Assembly (NCBI GenBank): GCA_025403435.1
Contig: CM046330.1
Span: 20,792,239-20,856,238 of the forward strand
Length of the DNA stretch: 64,000 bases
Direction of reading: 5' to 3'
From: Artocarpus heterophyllus
Lineage: Eukaryota > Streptophyta > Magnoliopsida > Rosales > Moraceae
Shown here: one piece after another, positions 9,922 through 21,700 of the stretch
Layout of the letters: every line of letters starts with the position of its first letter
Numbering within the stretch: position 1 is the stretch's first letter
Program-made: the position numbers and the translations under genes
Notes under the pieces: model-generated
Database searches by the model: none
What the model was told of the DNA's origin: nothing
What the model saw: the letters and a program-made list of their open reading frames with translations, nothing else

Positions 9922-10324
9922 ATCTCCCACTTGTACTAAGTGAGTAAATATGACAAATCTCGCATCGCCATAGCTTCCACATGCCTCTTGAAGACTCTCC
10001 TAGTAAGTGTCTTCGTAAATGGATAAACTAAATTGTTCTCTGACGCGATCTTTCATACCGTGACATACCTGCCCTCAACGAAGTCCTTAATCACATGATA
10101 CTTCTGATAAATATGCTTACTCTTCTTGTGAAATCTTGGTCCCTTAGCATTAGCTACTACTGCACTGTTGTCACAGTACACTGATACCGCTTTATCCATA
10201 CTAGGAACTACCTCAAGATCCCCAAGGAACTTGCGGAGCCACACTGCTTCTTTTGAAGCATCACTAGTTGCCACATACTTAGCCTCTATCGTTGAGTCCG
10301 AAGTGCAATCTTGCTTACCACTTC
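9922..10324 (-). pseudogene. Copia-4 RNase H, C-terminal fragment
   Basis: Minus strand; begins next to the PPT complement ATCTCCCACT (9922-9931). Encodes a typical Copia RNase H end: DASKEAVWLRKFLGDLEVVP, YCDNSAVVANAKGPRFHKKS and HVIKDFVEG, then a stop where other copies read CKIA. The N-terminal half is on the other side of Gypsy-2 (16629 onward). RNase H would remove the RNA template during reverse transcription; this copy is broken by the insertion and stops. Confidence 0.85.
10320..10324. other. Gypsy-2 TSD, left copy (ACTTC)
   Basis: ACTTC recurs at 16624-16628. Copia-3 reads GCACTTCTCCAACTG at the matching empty site (near 24869). Confidence 0.95.
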
Positions 10325-11123
10325 TGATGAGAACATTGTTAGCACAAGCAAGAGCACGTGGGAGACTTATTCAGATCCAATTCAAGTTCCAATTGGTCCG
10401 GTTACGAGAGCTCGTGCGAAGAAGTTTAAAGAAACGCTTATTGGGCTGATTCAAGCAACTTGGGCTCAAGCCATTGCATGGAGGCCCATTGAGGGAATTG
10501 CATGCGAAAATCAGACTAACAAATGCGTGATTCAAGCTATAGAAGGGATTGAGTAATTTCCATTTCAGTTACTTTCCCATTTTGAGGCGACACATGGCGA
10601 GAAGAATCAGTTTTGACCTTTTAATGTCTAGTTTCCTTTTTTCCGTTTCTGGTATTTCTATTATTGTAAGGCTTTTAAGCCATTAAGGGAACTTTCCTTA
10701 TTTAGTCTAGATTTGACTTTTGTTAAATGAGTTTCCCGAAATTTCCATGGGAATTAGGGGCTGAAAATTCGCATAGGAACCCCTATATAATTGTAACGAA
10801 TTTCAATCAATGGATACAAGTAATAACACATAATTTTGAGGTTTAATTCTCTTTAGTTCCTAAACGAACTATTCGAACTTATCGGAAATTTCCGTGGCGT
10901 TCATAGACTTATCAATCAGTCCATCCATAGCTGATTGTGGCGTCCTCACATACCAAGACTTATCAATCGGTCTCTCCATAGCTGATTGTGGCGTCCTCAC
11001 ATACCAAGGTTCGTGCTTCTTGTTGGGCATCGGGTCGCGGTTCCATTCAAAACCGGTTAGGAATTTGATCTTGGAAACCAACTTCGGTTAGGGTTGCGTC
11101 AGCTCTTGGCGTGGTTCATATCA
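10325..11123 (+). repeat. Gypsy-2 5' LTR (799 bp)
   Basis: Begins TGATGAGAACATTG and ends GTTCATATCA. The 3' LTR ends GTTCGTATCA; the difference makes the 5' LTR end identical to the end of the captured TRIM LTR (11343-11352). TATA at 10783-10790. Confidence 0.95.
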
Positions 11124-11241
11124 TATGGTATCAGAGCCAAACCTCTGCTGGTCGGTGGGCGCATGTACAAAGGTTCCCTGCCGCTGGTGCGGGTTAACGA
11201 CGGAGTTGGCACGAGGACGTGCAGTCTAAAGGGGTCGGGAA
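11124..11241 (+). mobile_element. Captured TRIM-like internal region (PBS to PPT)
   Basis: 118 bp from TATGGTATCAGAGCCA, a 14-nt initiator-Met PBS, to AAAGGGGTCGGGAA, a polypurine tract, with no coding capacity: the complete internal region of a terminal-repeat retrotransposon in miniature. It directly follows the Gypsy-2 5' LTR, in the place of the Gypsy leader. Confidence 0.75.
11126..11139 (+). promoter_or_regulatory. Gypsy-2 / TRIM primer-binding site
   Basis: TGGTATCAGAGCCA, a 14-nt match to the complement of the initiator-Met tRNA end, longer than in Gypsy-1 (12 nt, followed by GAGG). Confidence 0.9.
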
Positions 11242-11352
11242 TGATGTGTCCCACATCGGTTAGAGAGGGTGGTCTTGGGTGTTATATATATGGGTTCACA
11301 ATCCTCCCCTCACGAGCTAGCTTTTGGGGTGGAGTTAGGTGGGTTCATATCA
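11242..11352 (+). repeat. Captured TRIM-like LTR (111 bp)
   Basis: TGATGTGTCCCACATCGG to GTTCATATCA: TG...CA ends, preceded by a polypurine tract, 111 bp long. It contains a TATA-like TTATATATATGGG (11281-11293) and the GAGCTAGCTTTTGGGGT type of motif I associate with short plant TRIM LTRs. The ATG used by the downstream Gypsy-2 frame (11290) lies in it. Confidence 0.75.
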
Positions 11353-14300
11353 TATGGTGACCAACATGTCCTCCAATATCATATCACACGTGTGGAGCAG
11401 CCACAACATGTTCCTCATGCACGTAGGCGAGAAAGGGTTCCGGTTAGAGGAGAGGTTGATGACTACTATAGGAATGATGGGGAAGAATTTGATGAAGGAG
11501 AAGATTCAGCGGGTAGTCAACGAAGATTTGGACGGGATAGAGGAGTTAGGAATAGGGAAGATGCTAGTCTGAGAGGCATAAAAATGAAGATACCATCATT
11601 TCAAGGCAAATCCAATCCAGAAGCATACCTAGAATGGGAGAAGAAAATGGAGTTCATCTTTGATTGCCACTACTATTCCGAGGCAAAGAAGGTAAAATTG
11701 GCTGTAATTGAATTTTCTGATTATGCTATTACTTGGTGGGATCAACTTGTTATAAACAGGAGACGAAATAGAGAGCGGCCTATTGAGTCATGGGAAGAAA
11801 TGAAGACCGTGATGAGAAAGCGATTTGTGCCAACTTACTACTACCGGGAGTTGTACAACAAACTACAAAACCTTAAGCAAGGCAACCGGAGTGTGGAGGA
11901 GTACTATAAGGAGATGGAGGTTATGATGATTCGGGCTAATATAGAGGAGGATCGGGAGGCTACAATGGCAAGGTTTTTGGCGGGCTTGAACCGAGATATT
12001 CACAATGCCGTTGAGTTGCAACATTATGTGGAGTTGGAGGACATGGTGCACATGGCTATTAAAGTTGAGAATCAACTTATGAGGAGGGGCAGTAGCACAC
12101 GTCCTAGCCAAAACCCGAGTACATCGGCTTGGAAAACCAACCAATGGAAGAGGGATGAGAAGCAATCCAACCCCAAGCCAAAGATCGAGCAAAAACAAGA
12201 GGTGGCCAGCCATGGGAATCAAGGTAAATCCGATTCTTCCACTACTCGGACTCGTGATATTAAATGTTTTAAATGTCAAGGCAGGGGTCATATAGCAAGC
12301 CAATGTCCGAACAAACGAGTTATGGTGATGTGGGACAATGGAGACATTGAAACCGAGGAAGATTCGGACAATGATTATATGCCTTCATTAGAGGATGCCG
12401 ACGATGAGGAGTGCGCTGTCCAAGGAGAATTGTTGGTCACAAGGAGAGCTTTAAGTGTGCAAGCCAAAGAAGAAGATGAAGAGGTGCAACGGGAAAACAT
12501 CTTCCACACTAGGTGCCACGTTCAAAACAAGGTATGTAGTGTGATTATTGATGGTGGGAGTTGTACAAATGTTGCTAGCACAACCATGGTAGAGAAGTTA
12601 GGGCTGCCAACAATTAAGCATCCTCGACCATATAAATTGCAATGGTTAAATGATACTGGTGAGGTAAAGGTGCATAAACAGGTGTTAGTTCCTTTTCGCA
12701 TTGGAAGATATGAAGATGAAGTTTTGTGCGATGTGGTTCCGATGCAAGCTGGGCACTTGTTATTAGGCAGACCATGGCAATTTGATCGGCGAGTTAAGCA
12801 TGACGGTTTCACCAACAAGTACTCATTCGTTCACAATCAAAAGACGATCACTCTTGTTCCATTAACACCAAAACAGGTCTATGAAGACCAAGTGAGCTTA
12901 CAGAGAGAAAATGATAAAAAAATGAAGAGCGAAGAAAAATCAAGAGTGGGAGTGCAGAGAGAGAGTTCGGCCAGTGAGAGAAAAAAAGATGAGATGGCTG
13001 AGAAAAAGGAGAGTAAAGAGAGCAAGGGAGAAAAAATCGAGAGGGCTAAAAAGAATTCACAATCAGCCAATGAGAGAAAAGTAGAGAGAAAGAGTGATGT
13101 GAGAAGAGCTTTGTTTTCTAATCAGCCGATGATTTTACTCATGTACAAGGAGGCGTTATTAAACACTAACGATCTTGATTCCACCTTGCATAGTTCTGTT
13201 GTTTCTCTTTTGCAGGATTATGAGGATATCTTTCCCGAGGAAACACCGCAAGGTTTACCTCCAATCCGCGGGATTGAACATCAAATCGACTTCATACCTG
13301 GAGCTACAATCCCAAACCGACCAGCCTATAGGAGTAATCCCGAGGAGACAAAGGAACTCCAACGGCAGGTAAAAGAGTTGATGGAGAAGGGACACGTGAG
13401 AGAAAGCATGAGCCCGTGCGCAGTACCAGTTTTACTTGTGCCTAAGAAAGATGGGACTTGGAGGATGTGCGTTGATTGTCGAGCCATCAACAACATCACG
13501 GTAAAGTATCGACATCCCATTCCTCGCTTGGATGACATGTTAGATGAATTGCATGGTGCTTGTGTGTTTTCTAAAATTGATTTGAAGAGTGGATATCATC
13601 AAATTCGCATGAAAGAGGGAGATGAGTGGAAAACGGCTTTCAAAACAAAACAAGGCTTGTATGAGTGGTTGGTAATGCCTTTCGGTTTAACCAATGCGCC
13701 TAGCACATTTATGCGTTTAATGAACCATGTTTTGCGAGCTTTTATTGGAAAATTTGTCGTTGTTTATTTTGATGATATCCTTATCTATAGCAGCAATTTG
13801 GATGAACATATTGAACATTTGAAACTTGTTTTAGATGTTTTGCGGAAGAAAAAGTTGTATGCTAACCTCAAGAAATGTACCTTTTGCACAGATAAGCTTG
13901 TGTTTCTTGGTTTTGTTGTTAGTGCTCAAGGTATACAGGTTGATGAAGAAAAGGTGCGAGCCATCCAGGAATGGCCGAGTCCAACTAGTGTGGGAAACGT
14001 ACGGAGTTTTCTTGGACTTGCTAGTTTCTACCGGCGGTTTGTGAAAGATTTCAGTACTATAGCCGCACCACTGACTGAAGTGATCAAGAAGAACGTTGGG
14101 TTTAGATGGGGAGAAGAGCAAGAAAAGGCATTTCAGCTACTCAAGGAGAAGTTGACAAATGCTCCATTGTTATCTTTACCTAATTTTGCCAAAACTTTTG
14201 AGATTGAATGTGATCCTTCAGGTGTTGGAATTGGTGCTGTTTTAATGCAGGAAGGGAGACCAATAGCATATTTCAGTGAGAAGCTGAATGGGGCAACTCT

Positions 14301-16056
14301 TAATTACCCAACTTATGATAAAGAGATGTATGCATTGGTTCGGGCATTAGACACGTGGCAGCACTACCTATGGCCTAAGGAGTTCGTGATTCACACTGAT
14401 CATGAGTCCCTGAAACACTTGAAGGGCCAACACAAGCTGAACAAGAGGCATGCTCGTTGGGTAGAATTCATAGAGACGTTTCCATATGTCATTCGCTACA
14501 AGCAAGGTAAGGAAAACGTCGTTGCCGATGCACTTTCTCGCAGGTATGTCTTAATCTCAACTCTTAATGCTAAACTACTGGGTTTTGAACACATTAAAGA
14601 GTTATATGCTGATGACCATGACTTTCGTACTGAGTATCAAGCTTGTGAGAGATCTGCTAGTGGTAAATACTTTAGGCATGAGGGATACTTGTTTCGGGAG
14701 AATAAATTATGTGTGCCTAATTGTTCATTAAGAGATTTGCTAGTGAGGGAATCCCATGGGGGAGGATTGATGGGACATTTTGGAGTAGTGAAAACTTTAG
14801 CTATGTTGCAGGAACACTTCTATTGGCCACATATGAAACGAGATGTTGAGAGGCTTTGTGGTAGATGTGTAACTTGTAGGCAGGCTAAATCAAGAGTGCA
14901 GCCCCATGGTTTATACACCCCTTTACCAATACCTAGTGAACCATGGATTGATATTTCGATGGATTTTGTGTTAGGTTTGCCTAGGTCTAAACGGGGAAGA
15001 GACTCAATATTTGTGGTCGTGGATAGGTTTTCAAAGATGGCTCATTTTATTCCATGCCACAAGACAGATGATGCTTCCAATGTTGCTGATTTGTTCTTTA
15101 GGGAAATTGTGAGACTTCATGGTATGCCTAGGACAATTGTTTCTGATAGGGACCCCAAGTTCTTAAGCTACTTTTGGAAGACTTTGTGGGCTAAGTTAGG
15201 GACTAAGCTATTGTTTTCAACTACTTGTCACCCTCAAACCGATGGTCAAATAGAAGTTGTGAATAGAACCTTGTCTACTTTGTTAAGGGCTGTCATTAAA
15301 AAGAACATCAAAACATGGGAGGAGTGTTTACCACATGTTGAGTTTGCTTATAATAGATCTGTTCATTCTGCTACACAATTTTCACCGTTTGAAATTGTTT
15401 ATGGTTTTAATCCTTTAACTCCTTTGGATTTAATGCCATTACCTTTGTCTGAGCATGTGAATTTAGATGGAAAAAGAAAAGCTGATCTTGTTAAGCAGAT
15501 ACACGAGAAGGCAAGACTCAACATCGAGCGAAGGACCAAACAATATGCTGAACAAGCCAACAAAGGGCGTCACAAGCTTGTCTTCGAGCCCGGTGATTGG
15601 GTGTGGTTGCACTTACGCAAGGAACGGTTTCCGGAACAAAGGAAATCCAAGCTATTGCCTAGAGGGGACGGTCCTTTTCAAGTTCTCGAAAGGATCAATG
15701 ATAATGCGTACAAGCTAGACTTGCCAGGTGAGTATGGTGTAAGTGCCTCCTTTAATGTTTCTGATCTAAGTCCTTTTGATGCAGGCGACGATTTGAGGAA
15801 AAATCCTTCTCAAGAGGAGGGGAATGATGAGAACATTGTTAGCACAAGCAAGAGCACGTGGGAGACTTATTCAGATCCAATTCAAGTTCCAATTGGTCCG
15901 GTTACGAGAGCTCGTGCGAAGAAGTTTAAAGAAACGCTTATTGGGCTGATTCAAGCAACTTGGGCTCAAGCCATTGCATGGAGGCCCATTGAGGGAATTG
16001 CATGCGAAAATCAGACTAACAAATGCGTGATTCAAGCTATAGAAGGGATTGAGTAA
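11290..16056 (+). CDS. Gypsy-2 gag-pol polyprotein
   Basis: About 1588 residues from the first in-frame ATG at 11290, which lies in the TRIM-derived LTR, so about 33 N-terminal residues are foreign and the usual gag start is missing. Domains: capsid-like core; zinc knuckle [14 protein letters not shown] (residues about 326-339); protease IIDGGSCTN (about 419); RT from [15 protein letters not shown], with the YFDD catalytic box at 826-829; RNase H with CDPSG (about 974) and ADALSRR (about 1079); integrase zinc-binding HHCC region (about 1150-1197) and the D, D, E residues in [14 protein letters not shown] and QIEVVN. The C-terminus ([11 protein letters not shown] onward) has no full chromodomain; residues about 1512-1588 are encoded by the 3' LTR. 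An upstream in-frame GTG at 11269 is unlikely to be a start in a plant. All pol motifs look usable. Confidence 0.92.
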   Translation: MGSQSSPHELAFGVELGGFISYGDQHVLQYHITRVEQPQHVPHARRRERVPVRGEVDDYYRNDGEEFDEGEDSAGSQRRFGRDRGVRNREDASLRGIKMKIPSFQGKSNPEAYLEWEKKMEFIFDCHYYSEAKKVKLAVIEFSDYAITWWDQLVINRRRNRERPIESWEEMKTVMRKRFVPTYYYRELYNKLQNLKQGNRSVEEYYKEMEVMMIRANIEEDREATMARFLAGLNRDIHNAVELQHYVELEDMVHMAIKVENQLMRRGSSTRPSQNPSTSAWKTNQWKRDEKQSNPKPKIEQKQEVASHGNQGKSDSSTTRTRDIKCFKCQGRGHIASQCPNKRVMVMWDNGDIETEEDSDNDYMPSLEDADDEECAVQGELLVTRRALSVQAKEEDEEVQRENIFHTRCHVQNKVCSVIIDGGSCTNVASTTMVEKLGLPTIKHPRPYKLQWLNDTGEVKVHKQVLVPFRIGRYEDEVLCDVVPMQAGHLLLGRPWQFDRRVKHDGFTNKYSFVHNQKTITLVPLTPKQVYEDQVSLQRENDKKMKSEEKSRVGVQRESSASERKKDEMAEKKESKESKGEKIERAKKNSQSANERKVERKSDVRRALFSNQPMILLMYKEALLNTNDLDSTLHSSVVSLLQDYEDIFPEETPQGLPPIRGIEHQIDFIPGATIPNRPAYRSNPEETKELQRQVKELMEKGHVRESMSPCAVPVLLVPKKDGTWRMCVDCRAINNITVKYRHPIPRLDDMLDELHGACVFSKIDLKSGYHQIRMKEGDEWKTAFKTKQGLYEWLVMPFGLTNAPSTFMRLMNHVLRAFIGKFVVVYFDDILIYSSNLDEHIEHLKLVLDVLRKKKLYANLKKCTFCTDKLVFLGFVVSAQGIQVDEEKVRAIQEWPSPTSVGNVRSFLGLASFYRRFVKDFSTIAAPLTEVIKKNVGFRWGEEQEKAFQLLKEKLTNAPLLSLPNFAKTFEIECDPSGVGIGAVLMQEGRPIAYFSEKLNGATLNYPTYDKEMYALVRALDTWQHYLWPKEFVIHTDHESLKHLKGQHKLNKRHARWVEFIETFPYVIRYKQGKENVVADALSRRYVLISTLNAKLLGFEHIKELYADDHDFRTEYQACERSASGKYFRHEGYLFRENKLCVPNCSLRDLLVRESHGGGLMGHFGVVKTLAMLQEHFYWPHMKRDVERLCGRCVTCRQAKSRVQPHGLYTPLPIPSEPWIDISMDFVLGLPRSKRGRDSIFVVVDRFSKMAHFIPCHKTDDASNVADLFFREIVRLHGMPRTIVSDRDPKFLSYFWKTLWAKLGTKLLFSTTCHPQTDGQIEVVNRTLSTLLRAVIKKNIKTWEECLPHVEFAYNRSVHSATQFSPFEIVYGFNPLTPLDLMPLPLSEHVNLDGKRKADLVKQIHEKARLNIERRTKQYAEQANKGRHKLVFEPGDWVWLHLRKERFPEQRKSKLLPRGDGPFQVLERINDNAYKLDLPGEYGVSASFNVSDLSPFDAGDDLRKNPSQEEGNDENIVSTSKSTWETYSDPIQVPIGPVTRARAKKFKETLIGLIQATWAQAIAWRPIEGIACENQTNKCVIQAIEGIE
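15811..15824 (+). promoter_or_regulatory. Gypsy-2 polypurine tract
   Basis: CAAGAGGAGGGGAA directly before the 3' LTR, same as in Gypsy-1, and translated as part of the polyprotein. Confidence 0.85.
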
Positions 16057-16623
16057 TTTCCATTTCAGTTACTTTCCCATTTTGAGGCGACACATGGCGA
16101 GAAGAATCAGTTTTGACCTTTTAATGTCTAGTTTCCTTTTTTCCGTTTCTGGTATTTCTATTATTGTAAGGCTTTTAAGCCATTAAGGGAACTTTCCTTA
16201 TTTAGTCTAGATTTGACTTTTGTTAAATGAGTTTCCTGAAATTTCCATGGGAATTAGGGGCTGAAAATTCGCATAGGAACCCCTATATAATTGTAACGAA
16301 TTTCAATCAATGGATACAAGTAATAACACATAATTTTGAGGTTTAATTCTCTTTAGTTCCTAAACGAACTATTCGAACTTATCGGAAATTTCCGTGGCGT
16401 TCATAGACTTATCAATCAGTCCATCCATAGCTGATTGTGGCGTCCTCACATACCAAGACTTATCAATCGGTCTCTCCATAGCTGATTGTGGCGTCCTCAC
16501 ATACCAAGGTTCGTGCTTCTTGTTGGGCATCGGGTCGCGGTTCCATTCAAAACCGGTTAGAAATTTGATCTTGGAAACCAACTTCGGTTAGGGTCGCGTC
16601 AGCTCTTGGCGTGGTTCGTATCA
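15825..16623 (+). repeat. Gypsy-2 3' LTR (799 bp)
   Basis: Nearly identical to the 5' LTR. The stop codon of the polyprotein is inside it at 16054-16056. Confidence 0.95.
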
Positions 16624-16628
16624 ACTTC
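16624..16628. other. Gypsy-2 TSD, right copy (ACTTC)
   Basis: Exact repeat of 10320-10324. Confidence 0.95.
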
Positions 16629-17962
16629 TCCAACTGATGGCACCACCGCCCAGGGAAAACACAAAACCCGAAGTTGATTTCCTAGAATCCAGACAAGATT
16701 GAAAATCTAAGTCAGTATATCCTAGAGGAGTCAGGTCCTCACCCGAATATACAAGCACATACCCTCAAGTCCTTCTCAGGTACTTGAAAATATGCTTTAC
16801 CGCAACCCAATGGCTCAGTCCTAGATTTGCTTGAAATCGACTTACAATCCCAACCGCATAACTAATATCCGGTCATGTGCAAAGCATGGCATACATGAGA
16901 CTACCCACTGCCAAAGCATAAGAGACGTTCTTCATGTATTCACTTTCTTCATAAGACTTTGGAGAGTCTTTCTTAGAAAGAGTAATTCCAGACCTAGATG
17001 GTTGCCCACCATTCTTGGAACCCTACATTGCAAACCTCCTGAGAATTTTATCTATGTAGCCAGCCTGGGACAAAGCTATCATTTTGTTCTTCCTATCCTG
17101 AAAGATCTGGATACCGAGAACAAAATTAGCCTTACCTAAGTCCTTTATGTTAAATTGCTTGGTCAACCAGAATTTGACCGATGACAATGCCCCAATGTCA
17201 TTGCCAATTAACAGAATCTCATCTACATAGAGCAGTAGAAAAACCACCTTCCTATCCTTTATGTGTTTGTAAACACATGGTTCATCTACATTTTGTGAGA
17301 ACTCATAAGTCTTGATTACCTGATCAAATCTTATGTTCCAAGAACAAGAAGCCTGCTTAAGTCCACAAATAGACTTTAGCAGCTTACAAACCTTTCCCTC
17401 TTGAACCGTGACCTTGAACCCATCTGGTTGTTCTATATAAATGGACTCATCAAGATAGCCATTCAGAAAAGCCATCTTGACATTCATCTGCCAAATCTCA
17501 TAGTCAAGAGTGACAACTATGGACAAGAGAATCCGAATGGACTTAAGCACGGCTATAGGCGAAAAGGTTTCCTCATAATCGATTCCTTCCTTTTATGTAT
17601 TACCTTTAGCTACCTGTCTAGTCTTAAAGGTTTCGACCTTTCCATCCACTCCTCTTTTCCTCTTACAGATCTACTTACACCCTATGGGTTTTACCCATTC
17701 GGGAAGATCCATAAGCTCCTAGACCTGATTAGTCTCCATAGACTTCATCTCAATGTTCATGGCCTCTGTCCAGAGTTTCGAATCAACATCCTCCATAGCC
17801 TCTACGTAAGTATAAGGATCCCTATCATGTTCATTCGGTTTAGCTAAGAAGACTTCCTCATTGACCATATACCTCTCAGGTTGACGCCCGATCCTCCCAC
17901 TAAGCCGAAGCCCCTGAGGTTGTTGTTTAGGTTTGTTTGGTTTTTCTACACTGATCGGAACA
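16629..17962 (-). pseudogene. Copia-4 reverse transcriptase and RNase H N-terminus
   Basis: Minus strand. From 17962 down: the end of the integrase-RT linker (SGRIGRQPERYM), RT with MNVKMAFLNGYLDESIYIEQ and GLKQAS, the catalytic box read as YVDEILLIGND (GAG at 17218-17220, where other copies have GAC, so YVDD became YVDE), then AGYIDKILRRFAM followed by a stop, AVGSLMYAMLCT, FKYLRRT, a TGA at 16765-16767 shared with sister copies, and RNase H SGFVFSLGGGAISW up to Gypsy-2. Several further stops. RT would copy the RNA into cDNA; this copy is dead. Confidence 0.9.
17958..17962. other. Gypsy-3 TSD, left copy (GAACA)
   Basis: GAACA here, GAACG at 34189-34193, one mismatch. Copia-3 has the uninterrupted version near 25779 (GATCGGAATGG). 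Confidence 0.8.
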
Positions 17963-18743
17963 TGATAAGAACCTCGCCAATATACTGACAAAACCTGTTA
18001 TCAATAAAAAGGCACCAAGACAGTTTCTACTCAGATTTGGATGGAAGTCACGACAACCCGTTGCTTATATCAAAGCAAGAACCTTGGTATATTGTAGATG
18101 CCATAATCAAGGATGGAAAGCTTGATTGATAAGTCAGGTTGAACACCCAGATTGATCCGAAGAGTTCGTGTAGTTCGTCAAAGAACCAAAGAAAGATTTT
18201 TCTCTCTCAGAAGATAAACATTCATCCCTTCATTATCCTTAGAAATGCCTATTTATAGGCCAAAATTACAAAGGAAAGTTGACAAATTCAAACATAAGTA
18301 CTAATCCTAATTTTAAGCCTAAAATAAAAACCAAAAGAAAGGAAAGTCTTAATGCCTGATTTTCAGCCATTTACACGCCCAACAATTAAAGGAAAGTGCA
18401 ATTAATCCTCATCAACAATTTGCATAAATGATCAGCCACATGTGTGCCAGTAATGGGAAAGTTTCCAAAATCCTTCCATTGACTTGATCTTGCAAAATTT
18501 AAGCTGATTTTAAGCTTGACTCATCCTGATTCTTCTAGAACTTGGATCAAATTGATGCACCTTTGTGGTTGACGTGGGCCTGGGTCAATGGGCTTGCACA
18601 AATTTTCTTGATTCCAGATTTTGTGAATCAGCCCATTTAGTGCTTCCTTGAATTTCTTAGCTCGGGCTCTTGTAACTGGTCCAACAGGAACTTGTATTGG
18701 GTCAACCACCTTCCTTACATTTGAGCTCCCTAAGTCTCCATCA
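17963..18743 (-). repeat. Gypsy-3 3' LTR (781 bp)
   Basis: Bounded by TGATAAGAACC on the left and TCTCCATCA on the right (TG...CA on the minus strand). TATA on the minus strand as CCTATAAATAGG (about 18248-18259). The C-terminus of the polyprotein (stop at 18521) lies inside it. Confidence 0.93.
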
Positions 18744-21700
18744 TTCCCCGCCTCTTGACAAGGATTTGTCCTCAAATCAGACTCTGCATCAAAAGGACTC
18801 AAATAAGAAACATTGAAGGTAGCACTTACATTATACTCACCTTGTAAATCCAACTTGTAAGCATTGTCATTAATTTGTTCAAGGACTTGAAATGGACCAT
18901 CTCCCCGTGGTAACAACTTTGACTTTCTTTGTGCCAGAAAATGCTCCTTTCTGAAGTGCAACCACACCCAGTCTCCGGGTTCAAAAATCAGCTTGTGTCA
19001 CCCCTTGTTGGCTTGCTTTGCATATTGTTCCGTTCTTCGCTCAATGTTGAGTCTTGCTTTCTCATGAATCTGTTTAACAAAGTCAGCCTTTCTTTTGCCA
19101 TCTAAATTAACACGCTCAGAAACAGGTAGTGGTGATAAATCCAATGGAGAAAAAGGATTAAAACCATAAACAATTTCAAAAGGTGAATACTTAGTAGCAG
19201 AATGGATAGAACGATTATATGCAAACTCAACATGTGGTAAACAGTCTTCCCATGATTTAATGTTCTTACTGATGATTGCTCTTAATAAGGTTGACAAAGT
19301 CCTATTTACTTCCTCAGTTTGACCATCAGTTTGTGGGTGGCAAGTAGTAGAAAACAACAGCTTAGTACCTAACTTACTCCACAAAGTCTTCCAAAAGTAG
19401 CTCAAGAACTTAGCATCTCTATCTGAAACAATTATCCTAGGCATGCCTTGTATTCTCACAATCTCCTTAAAGAACAATTCAGCAACATGCGATGCATCAT
19501 CAGTTTTATGACAGGGAATAAAATGTGCCATCTTAGAAAATCGATCTACAACCACAAACACAGTATCCTTCCCACGTTTGGTCCTAGGTAAACCTAACAC
19601 AAAGTCCATTGAAATATCAGTTCAAGGCTCACTAGGAATTGGCAAAGGTGTGTATAAACCATGGGGTTGTGCTCTCGATTTAGCGTGCCTACACGTGACA
19701 CATCTACTACATATCCTTTCAACATCCCTTTTCATGTGTGGCCAAAAGAAGTGTTCCTGCAAAACAACTAAAGTTTTAGCAATTCCAAAATGCCCCATCA
19801 ATCCACCACCATGGGATTCCCTCACTAACAAATCTCTCAAAGAACAATTAGGCACACAAAGCTTATTCTCCCGAAACAAAAATCCATCACGTCTATAAAA
19901 TTTACCCATTGCGTTTTTCTCACAAGCTCGATACTCCTCACTAAAATCTTGGTCTAAAGGGTATAAATCCTTAATATGCTAAAAACCAAGTAGTTTAGTG
20001 TCAAGGATAGAAAGTAATGCGTACCTACGAGATAGTGCATCCGCAACGACATTCTCCTTACCTTGCTTATATCGGATGACGTAAGGAAATGTCTCGATGA
20101 ATTCCACCCAACGGGCATGCCTCTTGTTCAACTTTTGTTGTCCCTTCAGATGTTTCAATGACTCGTGATCAGTGTGAATCATGAATTCCTTGGGCCATAG
20201 GCAGTGTTGCCAAGTCTTTAATGCTCGAACCAATGCGTACAACTTCTTGTCATAAGTTGGGTAATTTTGTGTTGACCCACTCAATTTTTCACTGAAATAC
20301 GCGATTGGTCATCCTCCTTGCATCAGCACGGCACCTATACCTACACCAGAAGCATCACATTCAATTTCAAACATTTTAGAAAAATCAGGTAAAGCAAGTA
20401 AAGGAGCATGAGTAAGCTTATGCTTAATAAGCTGAAACGCCTTCTCTTGTTCTTCTCCCCACTTGAACCCAACGTTCTTCTTGATTACTTCTATGAGTGG
20501 TGCAGTCAAAGTACTGAAATCCCTTACAAACCGCCGGTAAAAGCTGGCAAGTCCATGAAAACTCCTTACTTCTCCAATGCTTGTGCGACTTGGCCATTCT
20601 TGGATAGCCCTAACCTTTTCTTCGTCGACCTATATACCTTGAGCACTAACAACAAAACCAAGAAATACAAGCTTATCCGTGCAAAAGGTACACTTCTTAA
20701 GATTAGCATACAACTTTTCCTTCCGTAAAACATCTAAAACAAGTTTCAAATGTTCAATATGATCATCCAAATTGCTGCTATAGATCAGGATATCATCAAA
20801 ATAAACAATGACAAATTTCCCAATAAAAGCTCGCAAAACATGATTCATTAAACGCATAAATGTGCTAGGCGCATTGGTTAAACCGAAAGGCATTTCCAAC
20901 CACTCATACAAACCTTGTTTTGTTTTGAAAGCCGTCTTCCACTTGTCTCCCTCTTTCATACGAATTTGATGATATCCACTTTTCAGATCAATTTTAGAAA
21001 ATACACAAGCACCATGCAATTCATCTAACATGTCATCCAAGCGAGGAATGGGATGTCGATACTTTATCGTGACGTTGTTGATGGCTTGACAATCAACGCA
21101 CATCCTCCAAGTCCCGTCTTTCTTAGGCACAAGTAGAACTGGTACGGTGCACGGGCTCATACTTTCTCTCACGTACCCCTTCTCCATCAACTCATTTACC
21201 TACCGTTAGAGTTCCTTTGTCTCCTCAGGATTACTCCTATAGGCTGGTCGGTTTGGAATTGTAGCTCCAGGTATGAAGTCGATTTGATGTTCAATCCTGC
21301 GGATTGGAGGTAAACCTTGCGGTGTTTCCTCGGGAAAGATATCCTTATATTCCTGCAAAAGAGAAACAACAGAACTATGCAAGGTGGAATCAAGATCGTT
21401 AGTGTTTAATAACGTCTCCTTGTACATGAGTAAATTCATCGGCTGATTAGAAAACAAAGTTGTTCTCACATCACTCTCTCTTGTATAAAAGTTTATTTTT
21501 CTCTCTATTTTTAACTCAATGACCGAATCTTCTTTTGTATTGGCTCTCTCAATGTTCTCTCCTTTTCTCTCCTTTTTCTCGGCCCCTCTATCTTTTTTCC
21601 CTCTCTGGCCGAACTCTCTCTCTACACTCCAACACTCATTATTTTCACTCCCTTTCTCTCTCTTTTTCTCATTCTCTCCTTTTTGTTCACTCTCCTTTTG

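Larger units (their letters stand above)
10325..16623 (+). mobile_element. Gypsy-2: young Ty3/Gypsy element with captured TRIM leader
   Basis: 6299 bp, 799-bp LTRs with about four differences between them (about 99.5% identical), perfect TSD. One open frame encodes gag, protease, RT, RNase H and integrase. Its leader differs from the related Gypsy-1: the roughly 575-bp leader and the first 50 or so gag codons are replaced by 229 bp with the anatomy of a TRIM element (11124-11352) plus about 35 bp of unknown origin. It is the youngest insertion here and the only one with complete pol motifs. Whether it can move depends on whether the altered gag works. Confidence 0.95.

Noticed and set aside
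11269..11271. Start of the Gypsy-2 frame at 11269
   Set aside because: The codon is GTG, which is not expected to start plant translation; the first ATG is 11290.
11124..11352. Cassandra-type TRIM carrying a 5S rRNA promoter
   Set aside because: I see no 5S-like box A or box C sequence in the captured LTR.
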